Source: Schizochytrium sp. CCTCC M209059
Lineage: Eukaryota; Sar; Bigyra; Thraustochytrida; Thraustochytriidae
Assembly: GCA_000818945.1 (NCBI GenBank)
Contig: KN805370.1
Coordinates: forward strand, 1,176,498 to 1,240,497
Length of the DNA: 64,000 bases
Direction of reading: 5' to 3'
Shown here one piece after another: positions 10,087 to 19,855 of the stretch; within the stretch, counting starts at the first letter, position 1, and each line of letters starts with the position of its first letter. The notes beneath the pieces were generated by a model, which saw only the letters and a list, made by a program, of their open reading frames with translations, searched no databases and was not told the origin of the DNA. The translations under genes and the position numbers were made by a program.

Positions 10087-10523
10087 CTCACAGTATAACG
10101 CAACAAATGTGCCTTACAATAAACATCACATTTGTTTGTTTCGCAGAAATAGCGTCGTTTTCGCAGACCTTGTGGCAGAGGAAGAGCGCCAGACCGGTGA
10201 AGACTAATGATAAGGCTGGCGAGATGCCCATCGAAGTCACGCTCGCTGTTTTGATCGACATCAAAATTGTTTATTTGATTGTTTGATTGATGCGAGAAAC
10301 TCCGACGAATGAATGTCCGTTCCTGGGATATTGCAGCGCAAAAATCAAAAGCAAGATCAGATCGACAATTCTAAAAACTCGCATTGCTAGATAGATAGCA
10401 GAAGCAGCGGCGGCGGCGACGGCGGCGGCGACGAGGACGACACGAAGAAGATCAGCGTGCCTTGGTCGCGAGGTAGGACGCTCAGCTGCATCTAGATTCG
10501 CGCGCTCGAGGTACGTCCGAGCT
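10087..10523. other. Divergent intergenic region between the RS-protein and TPMT-like genes
   Basis: About 435 bp between divergent starts, so it presumably holds both promoters. The middle (10260-10390) is AT-rich. A GCG/GAC-rich tract (10400-10445) precedes the methyltransferase. No other signal was recognised. Confidence 0.55.
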
Positions 10524-11336
10524 TTGGAGACGACACGGGCCGGGATGACCCTCATGGCTGTTTCGGCAGCAGCCAGGGCTTGCGCAAAACGAGGCGCCTT
10601 TCTTCGAGGCGTACGTGCGTTCCATGGTGCGGCTGGTCTGCAAAACACGCACACGGAAAAGTGGACCAACATGTGGACCGAGAAGTTTCAAGAGACGCAA
10701 CCCTTTTGGCACATCGACGCGGTCAACAAGCGTCTCCTGCAATTCAAAGACGAGTTCATTCAACCTGGCGCTAGACACAGCTTCTTGGTGCCTCTCTGTG
10801 GCAAATCGCTCGACCTGATTTGGCTCTCTCAGTTTGGCTTTGTTGCCGGCGTCGAAATCTCCCAGGATGCCATCGATCAGTTTCGTGCAGAGAATCGCCT
10901 TGAGTGGGATGCCACCGCGCTTGAGCAAAGTGACAAAACACTCTTCCGTGCGACCGTTCCAAGCACGGCAAATGAAGTTGCGATTGCCAAGATGGACTTT
11001 TTCAATCTCCCACCCGGCTGGAGCGATATTGGGGCCTCCTCGAGACGGCGCAAGTTTGACCGCGCATGGGATCGCGCGGCCCTTGTGGCCATTGATCCAC
11101 CCATGCGACCCGGCTATGTCGACGCTTTTGCTCAACAGCTTTCCGACGATGCTGTTGTTCTGCTCAGCTCCTTCGTTTACCCCGAAGGGGCACATGCGGG
11201 GCCACCGTTTTGCGTTCCAGAGACCGAGGTCCGCGCTCTCTATGAGCCATACTTTCACGTCGACCTTCTCATGCAGCGCCCGATTCCCATGGATCAGACA
11301 GAAGAACTTGTTTTTCTCATGAAGCGTAAAGTCTGA
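10524..11336 (+). CDS. TPMT-family SAM-dependent methyltransferase, copy 1, probably mitochondrial
   Basis: 270 aa. TPMT family motifs: 'VPLCGKSLDLIWL' (SAM-binding loop), 'GFVAGVEISQDAIDQF', 'KMDFFNLPPGW', and 'WDRAALVAIDPPMR', the counterpart of the family's 'WDRGALVAINP'. The fold transfers methyl from SAM to thiol, selenol or halide acceptors; the substrate cannot be read from sequence. The first ~40 residues are rich in Ala/Arg/Gly/Phe without acidic residues (MAVSAAARACAKRGAFLRG), typical of a mitochondrial presequence; the start could be M1 or the Met at residue 8 or 11. A paralogue follows 900 bp downstream on the same strand, so this is a tandem duplication. The two share most core motifs but have unrelated N-termini. 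Confidence 0.87.
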   Translation: METTRAGMTLMAVSAAARACAKRGAFLRGVRAFHGAAGLQNTHTEKWTNMWTEKFQETQPFWHIDAVNKRLLQFKDEFIQPGARHSFLVPLCGKSLDLIWLSQFGFVAGVEISQDAIDQFRAENRLEWDATALEQSDKTLFRATVPSTANEVAIAKMDFFNLPPGWSDIGASSRRRKFDRAWDRAALVAIDPPMRPGYVDAFAQQLSDDAVVLLSSFVYPEGAHAGPPFCVPETEVRALYEPYFHVDLLMQRPIPMDQTEELVFLMKRKV

Positions 11337-12237
11337 TCCAAGAGCAGCTCGTCAATTTCGTAGATCGCCTCACGAGAACGCGGAATAGGAAACGTCATCT
11401 GGGCGACCAATGAACTGAGAGTCCCTCGTCATCTTAGAGATGTCGGCGTGAGCGTCTGCTTCTTTGAAAACATTAAAATAGTACCGTAAAGTTTCGATCG
11501 TATTATTATTAGTTGGATCAAGCAAGAGTTTTGAGCTGGTCGCAGGAAGACGTGATAAGCAAGCTGCGATCACAACCAAACGACTACTTCGTCTGTTTAA
11601 AAGTCCAGCAATTGTATGACAAACTTTACCTTTCGGACTAGTGTTGAAAAGGCTGTTTTGCGCTGATTGCTCAGTTTGGGCTTTTGAAAAGAAGGTGTAC
11701 TTACTTCGTCGAAGCGATCTACTGACAGCCATTTTATGGTATCTACTCATCTTCTTGACGTCAGTCAATCCGCTTCATTCTCTCGTAGCGCAGAAAAGGA
11801 TGTCTCAAAGTGCACGCACATTCAAAAAACACAATCGGATCCTGGCGTCCTTCATTTTCTTGCACTGCTCTTGCATGCAAATGTGCGGTGAGCGTCATTT
11901 GTCCAAGGGGAGTTCGACATTGGCCGGTTGGTGGGTCAGTCGGTCGGTCGGGTCACTCAATACTACAATGATTTTCTCTCTCTATTTTTGCTTCTTTCTT
12001 TTTTTGAGTGCCTCGATCTATCCATCGGGGAATCTATGCGTCAAAACCCGAGGTGAAAGTAGCCGAGACAAAAAGTAGTCAAGGTCGTGATTTGGCGCGA
12101 GCAAATCTGCTTTCGCTTTAGAAGAAGCGCAGCACATCGAGCTGATCTCACGCGCTCTTTACGTACCCACGCGCAGAAGCAAGAGCTCGCCCCAGCTTGC
12201 TTATCGAACCAAACCCAGGAGGCATTCAGCATCCACC
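11337..12237. other. Intergenic between the two TPMT paralogues
   Basis: About 900 bp, AT-rich relative to the genes. ORFs on either strand (e.g. 11370-11768 minus, 11641-12078 plus) lack family resemblance or a convincing start and are rejected. It includes the 3' UTR of copy 1 and the promoter of copy 2. No remnant of a third copy is visible. Confidence 0.55.
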
Positions 12238-13074
12238 ATGCTTCAAGGCTTAATCTCAGCTCCGCTTCGCCGCGTCTTTGGACTTGGCGCGGCCGCGACT
12301 CTTCTCTCGCTCGGCGCGACTGCTGCGGGAGCGTCTGCTGGCAATGCCATGTGCCAAGGCGAAGATGGCGAGGCCACCGAGCCAGAGCATCTGGAGATGT
12401 GGCTGAAGCGTTGGACGACACAATACAAGACGGAAAACCCCGGATTCCACATGGAGGCTGTCAATCCCAATCTGATCAAATACAGGGATCAGTTTATTAC
12501 GGGCGAAGGCCCGCGCAACTTCTTCGTTCCACTCTGTGGCAAGACCCTGGACCTCTTGTGGCTGGCTCAGTTTGGTTTTGTGGGCGGTGTCGAGATTTCC
12601 CAAGACGCCATTGACCAGTTTGCCGAGGCAAATGAGCTGTCCTGGGACAAGGAGGCCATCGAAAAATCAAACAAGGCCCTTTTTCGCGCCACTGTCCCGG
12701 GCTCTGGGAATCAGCTCGCCATCGGCAAGATGGACTTTTTTAATCTGCCCGACGGCTGGAGCGATCTCGGCGAGTCCCAAAAGCATAAGTTCAACTTTGT
12801 CTGGGATCGTGCCTCTCTCGTCGCCATCAACCCGCCCATGCGTCAGGATTACGTCAAGACCATTGTCGAGCAGTGCACTCCGGACGCCAAGGTTTTGCTT
12901 TGTACCTTTGACTATGCTCCTGGCGTCCGCGAAGGACCTCCGCATGCCGTGTCGGAGGCTACCGTGCGCGAGCTTTTCGAGCCCTTCTTCGTTGTCGATC
13001 TTCTCGACCGTCACACGGCACCCATGCCAGAAACCGAAGAGCTCGTTTTCCTCATGAAGCGCAAATCCGAATAA
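12238..13074 (+). CDS. TPMT-family SAM-dependent methyltransferase, copy 2, probably mitochondrial
   Basis: 278 aa, with the same core motifs as copy 1: 'VPLCGKTLDLLWLAQFGF', 'GVEISQDAIDQF', 'KMDFFNLPDGWSDLG', 'WDRASLVAINPPMR' and the shared ending 'ETEELVFLMKRK'. The N-terminus differs from copy 1: a short basic stretch 'MLQGLISAPLRRVFG' followed by a hydrophobic Ala/Leu/Gly segment (about 16-36) and an acidic linker. A basic segment followed by a hydrophobic one is the layout of bipartite presequences that sort proteins to the mitochondrial intermembrane space or inner membrane, so the paralogues may occupy different sub-compartments. That is inference. The likely role is methylation of small thiol or related nucleophiles; the substrate is unknown. 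ATG context is CACCATGC. Confidence 0.87.
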   Translation: MLQGLISAPLRRVFGLGAAATLLSLGATAAGASAGNAMCQGEDGEATEPEHLEMWLKRWTTQYKTENPGFHMEAVNPNLIKYRDQFITGEGPRNFFVPLCGKTLDLLWLAQFGFVGGVEISQDAIDQFAEANELSWDKEAIEKSNKALFRATVPGSGNQLAIGKMDFFNLPDGWSDLGESQKHKFNFVWDRASLVAINPPMRQDYVKTIVEQCTPDAKVLLCTFDYAPGVREGPPHAVSEATVRELFEPFFVVDLLDRHTAPMPETEELVFLMKRKSE

Positions 13075-13638
13075 GTAAGCTTATTGACACCACTTCAATC
13101 TTCACCTTGCTCTCTCTCTCTTCCCCTATTATCGCCCCGGCTTGTGAGACCACCTTTGCGCTTTGACAAAACGAGCACATGAGTGAATTAGCACGGCCAC
13201 ATTCATCCAAACTGACCTGCTGCGCGCGAACTCCATTGTCGAACACAAAGTTCAACTCGACTTCTTTGCGCCCCTCGTCCGTCATCCCCAATTTTCGGTT
13301 GTCTCTCGAGCAGTTAGTAAGTGTCTTGAGCAATCCTTCATTATACGTACATTCCTAAGGGGGGCTTTTGACTACTGTCCCGCAAAGGCGTGCAACCGCC
13401 ACGAAGAACCGCGCGAGGGACACGGACCTCGAACCCAGCCAGCGAGACAGACCTGCAACCGCCGCCTGCCAGCCGCAGGCGCGCGACAGCGAGGCCAGAG
13501 AACGAGACGCAGGAAAGCGAGCAACGACCGCGCGCGCAAGGCCGCGAGCAGAGCACAGCAGAGCACAGCAGAGCACAGCAGAGCACAGCAGAGCAGAACA
13601 GCGCAGCGCAGGCACGAGGGAGAGCAAAAGCCTGCAAG
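13075..13638. other. Intergenic: TPMT 3' region and TOP2 leader
   Basis: About 560 bp. The right half is GC-rich and purine-rich and contains a ~50-bp tandem array of the 10-mer GAGCACAGCA. A plus-strand frame is open from 13390 into TOP2, but the upstream 83 codons are low-complexity (Arg/Ala/Gln/Ser) and are treated as leader. Confidence 0.6.
13549..13600 (+). repeat. (GAGCACAGCA)n 10-bp tandem repeat in the TOP2 leader
   Basis: Four to five near-perfect copies of a 10-bp unit (two related pentamers, GAGCA and CAGCA), ending about 40 bp before the chosen TOP2 ATG. Confidence 0.9.
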
Positions 13639-16600
13639 ATGAGCAGCGACGAAGACTTTTGCATGGAGCTGAGCGACGGCGACGACGACTTCCGCCCCGC
13701 GCTCGACAAGGAAAACGTCCGAAGCCAGCCGGCAGCGAAGAAGACAGGCAAAGCCAAGCCAAAGGACAAGGCCAAGCCAAAGGCCAAGACAAAGGCCAAG
13801 AAGAACCTCGTGCTTGATTCGGACTCAGATGAGGAGGACGAGGCGTACGATGCCTTCGACATCGACGATGCCCCTGCAGCCAAGGGAAAGAAGAAAACGG
13901 GTGCCGCTGCATCCCGACGCACATCGATGGAGCGCGACCAGCTCTCGAGCAAGTACCAAAAGAAAACCCAGCTTGAGCACATTATGCTGCGGCCCGACAC
14001 CTACATTGGTTCTACGGAACAGATCACCATGCAAATGTGGGTCTTTGACGAGGGCAAGGGCATGCAATTCCGCAATGTAACGTATGTCCCCGGCCTGTAC
14101 AAAATCTTTGACGAGATCCTCGTCAACGCTTCCGACAACAAGCAGCGCGATCCCAACATGCGCAACATCAAGGTAACAATCGATGAGGACACGGGCAGCA
14201 TTTCCGTGTGGAACGACGGGCGCGGTATCCCCGTCGAGATGCATCGCGAACACAATGTCTACATTCCCGAACTCGTCTTTGGCCACCTCCTGACGGGTGA
14301 AAATTTTGAGGACACCCAAAAGCGTGTTGTCGGTGGACGCAACGGCTACGGTGCCAAGCTTGCCAACATCTTCAGCAAGGAGTTCTCCGTGGAGACCAAT
14401 GATGCCAAGAGCGGGTTCAGGTACAAGCAGACCTGGACCAAGAACATGAGCGTCAAGGGCGAGCCCGTGCTCAAGTCAGCTACTGCCAAAGAGTTCACGT
14501 GCGTGACTTTCACACCCGACTATGCCCGCTTCGGCATGCCCGATGGTCTTGACAACGACACAATCTCGCTCCTCAAGAAGCGTGTGTACGATGTTGCGGG
14601 CGTCACAGACAAGTCCGTCAAAGTCAGTCTCAACGGCACACCTCTCAAGGTCACTACTTTTGAGCAGTACATCGACCTCTACCTGCCCAAGGACGTCAAG
14701 GACGAACCCGAGGATGACGACAACGATGATGACGACGACGACGAGTACAGCGACGACGACTGGAGTGGCAAGAGCAAATCGAAAAAGAAGGCAGCCAGCA
14801 AAGGAAAGGGCAAGGGCAAAGGTGGCCCCGTGCGCAAAATCTACGAGCGCGCCAATGAGCGATGGGAGGTTTGCATCGCGCCCAGTCCAGATGGACAAAT
14901 GCAGCAGGTCAGCTTTGTGAACGGTATCTGCACCATGAAGGGTGGCCAGCACGTCAACTACGTGGCTGATCAGGTGGCCACACTGTTGCAGCCCTTGCTC
15001 AAGAAGAAGAGCAAGGGCTCCGATCTCAAGCCGCATCAGGTCAAGAGCCATCTCTGGATCTTCGTGAACTGCCTCATCGAGAACCCGGCCTTTGACTCGC
15101 AGACCAAGGAGACGCTGACGACGCGGCACCCCAAGTTCGGACCCAAGAAGATGCTTCCGCAGCTGAGTGAAAAGGCGGTCAAGCAAATCGAAAAGACGCC
15201 CATCATTGACAACATCCTCTTTTGGGCAAAGGCCAAGGAGATGCGCGAGCTTTCGCGCAAGGCCGGAGGCACGAAAAAGTCCAAAATTAAGGACGTCGAA
15301 AAGCTTGACGACGCCAACAATGCCGGCGGTCGCAACTCGGAAAAGTGCACCCTCATTCTCACCGAAGGTGACTCCGCCAAGACCTTGGCCATTAGCGGAC
15401 TCAGTGTCGTCGGTCGTGACAACTACGGCGTCTTTCCGCTACGAGGAAAACTCCTCAACGTCCGCGAGGCCTCGCACAGTCAGATCATGAAGAACGAAGA
15501 AATCCAAAACATCATGAAGATCATGGGACTGCAGCCCGGCAAGAACTATACTGACACCAAAGGTCTCCGGTACGGCCATCTCATGATCATGACGGATCAG
15601 GATCATGATGGTTCGCACATCAAGGGACTGCTCATGAACTTTATCCACCATTTTTGGCCCTCGCTTCTCAAGATACCCGGCTTTTTGCAGGTCTTCATCA
15701 CGCCCATTGTCAAGGCGACTCCAATGGGCGGCCGTGCAGAGGGCAGGCCTTTCTACACCATGCCCGAGTATCAGAATTGGCTCGAAGCTTTGGCGCCTAC
15801 GCAGCGTAAACGCTGGAAGATCAAGTACTACAAAGGTCTCGGTACTTCGACGGCCAAGGAGGCCAAAGAATACTTTGCGGAAATCAATCACCATCGCATT
15901 GACATGAAATGGGAAGGTGACGAGGGCGGAGACGCTCTTGATATGGCGTTTTCGAAGCGCCGTGTTGCCGACCGCAAGCAGTGGCTGGCCAAATTCGTTC
16001 CAGGCACCTTTATGGACTTTGCCGTCGACAATATTGCCTACAAGCAGTTTGTCAATGAGGAGCTCATTCTGTTTTCCATGGCTGACAACGTGCGCAGCAT
16101 TCCCAGCATGGTCGATGGCCTCAAGCCCTCGCAACGCAAGGTACTTTACTCGTGCTTTAAGCGCAAGCTGCGCTCTGACATCAAGGTCGCCCAGCTTGTT
16201 GGCTACGTGTCGGAACACTCGGCGTACCACCACGGTGAAGTTTCGCTTTCGTCGACGGTCGTCAGCATGGCGCAAACCTTTGTTGGCTCCAACAACATCA
16301 ACCTGCTCTTCCCCAGCGGCCAATTTGGCTCGCGCATTCTCGGCGGAAAGGATGCTGCGTCTGCCCGTTACATTTTCACGCGTCTCGCGCCTCTCACGCG
16401 CAAGCTCTTCCATGAGCACGACGATGCGCTCCTCGACTACCTCGAGGACGATGGTCAGTCTATCGAGCCCAAGTACTATGCGCCGGTCGTGCCCATGGTC
16501 CTCATCAATGGTTCGCAAGGTATTGGCACGGGCTGGTCCACGGACATTCCCTGCTACAACCCGCGGGACCTCATTGCGTATCTGCGCCGCAAGATGAATT

Positions 16601-18603
16601 GCCTCGAAATGGATGCCAAACTTCAGCCCTGGTACAAGGGTTTCAACGGCGAGATCACTCCGGAAATTCATGCCAAAAAGGGTTTCACAGGTCGCTACAA
16701 GGTGTGCGGCGTCTTTGAGCGCGATGAGGATCAGGACGCTATCATCATCACAGAGCTTCCCGTCGGCACGTGGACGCAGGCGTACAAGCAGTATCTCATG
16801 GACGACAAGGTCTTTCCGGACAATTTCATCAAGGACATCCGTGAGAACCACACGGACTCGACCGTGCACTTTACCATTCTCTTGTCCCCGGAAGCCTATC
16901 ACGAGATGCGTTCCGACGCCGCGCTCATCAAGCGCTTTCGTCTCGAGTCCCACGTCAACACGACGAACATGCACGCCTATGGTGTCGATGGTGTCATCCG
17001 CAAGTATGACACGCCCGAGGCCATTCTCGACGAGTTTTTCGGATACCGTCTCGATATGTATGCGAAGCGCAAGGCGCACATTGAAAAGACGCTCCAATCC
17101 GAATGGCTCAAGCTCGACAACAAGGCGCGCTTTGTCAAGATGGTGATTGACGGCAAGATTGTCATTGCCAAGCGTAAGAAGAAGGATCTCGTAGCCGAAC
17201 TGCACGACAAGGGCTTTGACCAGTTCCAGCCCGCGCAAAAACGCACGGCGCGCAATGCTGCGGATCCAGAGGACGACATTGAGGAGGACGAGGAAGCCGA
17301 GGACGCCGTCGATGTCGATGTCCCTGCTTCTTCGTCGTCCTCCTCGAGCGTTGATGTTCTGGCCAAGGGATACGACTACCTGCTTTCCATGCCGCTGTGG
17401 AACCTCACTCTCGAAAAGGTCCAACAGCTGTACGCGCAGCGCGATGGCAAGCGCGAGGAACTCGAGACGCTTCAGTCGAAGAAGCCGCACAACTTGTGGG
17501 AGGAAGACCTTGACGCCCTCGAGGAAGCTCTTACGGAACAAGACGAGCGGGACGCTGAAGAGGCTGCACTCGAACAGGTGCAACGCCGGGGTACTGGCAG
17601 GGGCCGTGGTCGCAAGCCCAAAAAGAAGGCCGCCCCCAAGCCCAAGGCAAAGAAGATCACCATGGACCTTGATTCCGATGATGATCTTCAGGACTTTATC
17701 GTTGACTCTGACGATGAAGACGAAGACTTTGAGGTGGCTCTCAAGGCCAAACCGGCGCCAAAGTCGCGCGCCTCTCGAAACGGGCCGCGCAAACTTGCAC
17801 CCAAGGTCAAGTCCAGCGTTGCCCCTGACCCCCCGGCCGTGATCAAGATCAAGGAGGAAGAGGAGGACCAGGAGATCCTTTCCCTGTCTGAGCGTCTCAA
17901 GGCGCGAATGATGGTCTCACCTGCGCCCCCGCCCAAGCCCCCCAAGGCGGGAATGAAGCGACGCAAGGAGGCCACGCCGGTCCAGCCATTGAAGCCTCGC
18001 TCCTCGAAGGTTCTTGCAGATTCTGATGATGAGGAAAGCGAGTATTCCGATGCTTCGGGTGAGCGCGTCTCTTCCTTTGCAATCACCACGCCGACGATGG
18101 CCAAACCCGACGCCAAGAAGTCTCGACTGAAGACTGCAGAAAAGGAACCTGCGCCCAAGCACGGCGCTGCGGCCAAGGCTGCCAAGAAGTCTGCATATGT
18201 GGAGCTTTCCGACGAAGAGGATGAGGACGAAGACGAGCTGGCGGAGACTCCCCTCAAACCGAAGGCCAAGCCTCGTGCCAAAGCAAAGGCAAAGATCAAA
18301 GCCAAGGCCATGACGAAGAAGGAGCCCCTTCTGGCTGAGAGTGACCAGGACGAAGACGACGACGAGGAGGTTGAGACGGCGCCAAAGAAGAGCGTTCCGA
18401 AGATTGATCTCGATCTCGATGACGAGGAAGAAGATGACGACGAGGATGAAGAAGACGGCGAGCCATCTCCAGCTCCACCTCCCCGCGCTCGCCGTGCTCG
18501 TGCTACCAAGACCAAGGCTCAAGTCTCTTTTGTTGAGGAAGACTCGGATGACGATGAGTTCGAGTTTGAAGAGGATGAGGATGACGAGGATTTTTCAGAC
18601 TGA
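13639..18603 (+). CDS. TOP2: DNA topoisomerase II (eukaryotic type IIA)
   Basis: 1654 aa from the Met of 'MSSDEDFCMEL'; an in-frame ATG at 13390 would add 83 low-complexity residues encoded by the repeat leader, so I prefer 13639. It passes one DNA duplex through a double-strand break using ATP, relaxing supercoils and decatenating chromosomes in the nucleus. Order: acidic/Lys-rich N-terminus; GHKL ATPase starting at 'LRPDTYIGSTE'; transducer, interrupted at about 350-397 by an Asp-rich then Lys/Gly-rich insertion; TOPRIM with EGDSAK (576-581) and DQDHDGSH (653-660); winged-helix region with catalytic Tyr Y911 in 'AASARYIFTRL'; coiled-coil/C-gate ('YDYLLSMPLWNLTLEKV'); and a ~380-residue C-terminal tail of alternating acidic (Asp/Glu/Ser) and basic (Lys/Ala/Pro) patches with many CK2-like sites, ending in 'DEDFSD'. 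No introns or breaks. ECI1 follows on the same strand. Confidence 0.97.
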   Translation: MSSDEDFCMELSDGDDDFRPALDKENVRSQPAAKKTGKAKPKDKAKPKAKTKAKKNLVLDSDSDEEDEAYDAFDIDDAPAAKGKKKTGAAASRRTSMERDQLSSKYQKKTQLEHIMLRPDTYIGSTEQITMQMWVFDEGKGMQFRNVTYVPGLYKIFDEILVNASDNKQRDPNMRNIKVTIDEDTGSISVWNDGRGIPVEMHREHNVYIPELVFGHLLTGENFEDTQKRVVGGRNGYGAKLANIFSKEFSVETNDAKSGFRYKQTWTKNMSVKGEPVLKSATAKEFTCVTFTPDYARFGMPDGLDNDTISLLKKRVYDVAGVTDKSVKVSLNGTPLKVTTFEQYIDLYLPKDVKDEPEDDDNDDDDDDEYSDDDWSGKSKSKKKAASKGKGKGKGGPVRKIYERANERWEVCIAPSPDGQMQQVSFVNGICTMKGGQHVNYVADQVATLLQPLLKKKSKGSDLKPHQVKSHLWIFVNCLIENPAFDSQTKETLTTRHPKFGPKKMLPQLSEKAVKQIEKTPIIDNILFWAKAKEMRELSRKAGGTKKSKIKDVEKLDDANNAGGRNSEKCTLILTEGDSAKTLAISGLSVVGRDNYGVFPLRGKLLNVREASHSQIMKNEEIQNIMKIMGLQPGKNYTDTKGLRYGHLMIMTDQDHDGSHIKGLLMNFIHHFWPSLLKIPGFLQVFITPIVKATPMGGRAEGRPFYTMPEYQNWLEALAPTQRKRWKIKYYKGLGTSTAKEAKEYFAEINHHRIDMKWEGDEGGDALDMAFSKRRVADRKQWLAKFVPGTFMDFAVDNIAYKQFVNEELILFSMADNVRSIPSMVDGLKPSQRKVLYSCFKRKLRSDIKVAQLVGYVSEHSAYHHGEVSLSSTVVSMAQTFVGSNNINLLFPSGQFGSRILGGKDAASARYIFTRLAPLTRKLFHEHDDALLDYLEDDGQSIEPKYYAPVVPMVLINGSQGIGTGWSTDIPCYNPRDLIAYLRRKMNCLEMDAKLQPWYKGFNGEITPEIHAKKGFTGRYKVCGVFERDEDQDAIIITELPVGTWTQAYKQYLMDDKVFPDNFIKDIRENHTDSTVHFTILLSPEAYHEMRSDAALIKRFRLESHVNTTNMHAYGVDGVIRKYDTPEAILDEFFGYRLDMYAKRKAHIEKTLQSEWLKLDNKARFVKMVIDGKIVIAKRKKKDLVAELHDKGFDQFQPAQKRTARNAADPEDDIEEDEEAEDAVDVDVPASSSSSSSVDVLAKGYDYLLSMPLWNLTLEKVQQLYAQRDGKREELETLQSKKPHNLWEEDLDALEEALTEQDERDAEEAALEQVQRRGTGRGRGRKPKKKAAPKPKAKKITMDLDSDDDLQDFIVDSDDEDEDFEVALKAKPAPKSRASRNGPRKLAPKVKSSVAPDPPAVIKIKEEEEDQEILSLSERLKARMMVSPAPPPKPPKAGMKRRKEATPVQPLKPRSSKVLADSDDEESEYSDASGERVSSFAITTPTMAKPDAKKSRLKTAEKEPAPKHGAAAKAAKKSAYVELSDEEDEDEDELAETPLKPKAKPRAKAKAKIKAKAMTKKEPLLAESDQDEDDDEEVETAPKKSVPKIDLDLDDEEEDDDEDEEDGEPSPAPPPRARRARATKTKAQVSFVEEDSDDDEFEFEEDEDDEDFSD

Positions 18604-18982
18604 AAAGCGAGCGATCTTGCCGCTTTTTCAGCAACTTCCCAAAATTTGCTAAGATTTCCAATCAATGAGATGCATTTGCACATGATACTTTTCATTCATG
18701 TTTCTCTCTGCACAACGCGGTCGCTTGAGAATGTAGCGGATACCGGGTATACAGGTCTTACTTAATTTTAAGCCCTAACTGGTCCTTAAAATAACTCTTA
18801 AGCCATGGTTTGAGCGATGGTGTAATGCGAGGTGAAGAACAAAAGCAAAGCGTAGGTATCGAAAGATCAACCCAAACAAGGATCGGCAAAGGAGCACAGA
18901 CACACGCGGGCAACTTGAAGTAGACAAACAAACAGAAAGGGGAGGAGAGACAGAGCGCTGCACCAAGCGTGCACGAGAAATC
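18604..18982. other. Intergenic: TOP2 3' region and ECI1 promoter
   Basis: About 380 bp, AT-richer than its flanks. No ORF or repeat of note. Confidence 0.55.
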
Positions 18983-19855
18983 ATGCTTGCTCGTCTTGGC
19001 TGCGCAGCGCGAACTGCGCAAGTACCGGCATTAATGACCAAATCGAAGCGCGGACTGACGACGGCCCTCTCCGGCGACGGCGAGCTCGTGAGCGTAACGC
19101 GCGAGGCTCTTGGTGGGTCCGAGATTGCCGTGGTGCGCATGCAGCGCGCTCCGGTCAACAGCCTGAACCTGGCCCTGATCGAGGAATTGACTGGGGTTAT
19201 TCGCGAGCTGGACAGAGATCCGTCTCTACAGGGCATGGTTCTAGCATCGAATCAACGCGCCTATTCCGCAGGTCTCGACCTGACCGAGGTGTACAAGGCG
19301 TCCGAGTCTCACTTCCGCAAGTTCTGGGGCAGCTTTGAAGAGCTCTGGTACACGCTGTACATGTCTCGTCTCGCGACAGCGGCGGCGGTTGAGACAAACT
19401 CGCCGGCTGCCGGAAGCGTTCTTGCGCTTTCGTGCGACTATCGTGTTGTCGCGGACGACCCCAAGCTTCGCATGGGACTTAACGAGACCCAGGTTGGTAT
19501 GGTTTGTCCGCGTTGGTTGCAACAGCTCTGTGCGCGCACCGTCGGAGAGCGCACGAGCGAGCTTCTCCTTCAGCGTGGCTACATGATGTCTGCTGAGGAG
19601 GCGCTCAAGTTTGGCTTTGTGGACGAGATGGTGCCTCGCGACGAAGTGATGGGCCGAGCGATCCATTTCCTTGAGCCCATGGTCAAGCTTCCTCCTAATG
19701 CGCGCGCCACGACCAAGAAGCAGCAGCGCGAAGCAATCGCCGCAATGTGCGGCCCACACTCGGGAACTGAGCTTTGGGACGTGGTTAATACGGAGGAGTG
19801 CCAGACCACGATTGAGAACATTATGACTGCGCTCAGGAACAAAAAGAAGAAGTAA
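18983..19855 (+). CDS. ECI1: Mitochondrial delta3,delta2-enoyl-CoA isomerase (ECI1/DCI type)
   Basis: 290 aa, crotonase superfamily. It moves the double bond of 3-enoyl-CoAs to the 2-trans position so that unsaturated fatty acids can enter beta-oxidation. Diagnostic stretches match ECI1 rather than enoyl-CoA hydratase: 'PVNSLNLALIEEL' (58-70), 'AYSAGLDLTEVY' (93-104), 'CDYRVVADDP' (151-160) and 'GLNETQVGMV' (165-174), in which E168 aligns with the single catalytic Glu of ECI1. The oxyanion-hole segment before 'CDYR' reads 'VETNSPAAG', where most relatives have a form of 'NGACPAGG'. The first ~28 residues (MLARLGCAARTAQ...KSKRGL) are basic and hydroxylated, fitting a mitochondrial presequence. 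The C-terminus is Lys-rich (NKKKK). Length is normal for the family. Confidence 0.92.
   Translation: MLARLGCAARTAQVPALMTKSKRGLTTALSGDGELVSVTREALGGSEIAVVRMQRAPVNSLNLALIEELTGVIRELDRDPSLQGMVLASNQRAYSAGLDLTEVYKASESHFRKFWGSFEELWYTLYMSRLATAAAVETNSPAAGSVLALSCDYRVVADDPKLRMGLNETQVGMVCPRWLQQLCARTVGERTSELLLQRGYMMSAEEALKFGFVDEMVPRDEVMGRAIHFLEPMVKLPPNARATTKKQQREAIAAMCGPHSGTELWDVVNTEECQTTIENIMTALRNKKKK

Noticed and set aside
13390..13638. Upstream in-frame ATG of TOP2 (83 extra residues)
   Set aside because: The extra part is encoded by the GAGCACAGCA repeat and Arg/Ala-rich leader; MSSDEDF is a more typical acidic TOP2 N-terminus.
15439..17583. 714-aa minus-strand ORF
   Set aside because: Lies antisense to the catalytic core of topoisomerase II, whose motifs are intact; long antisense ORFs arise from GC-rich codon use.
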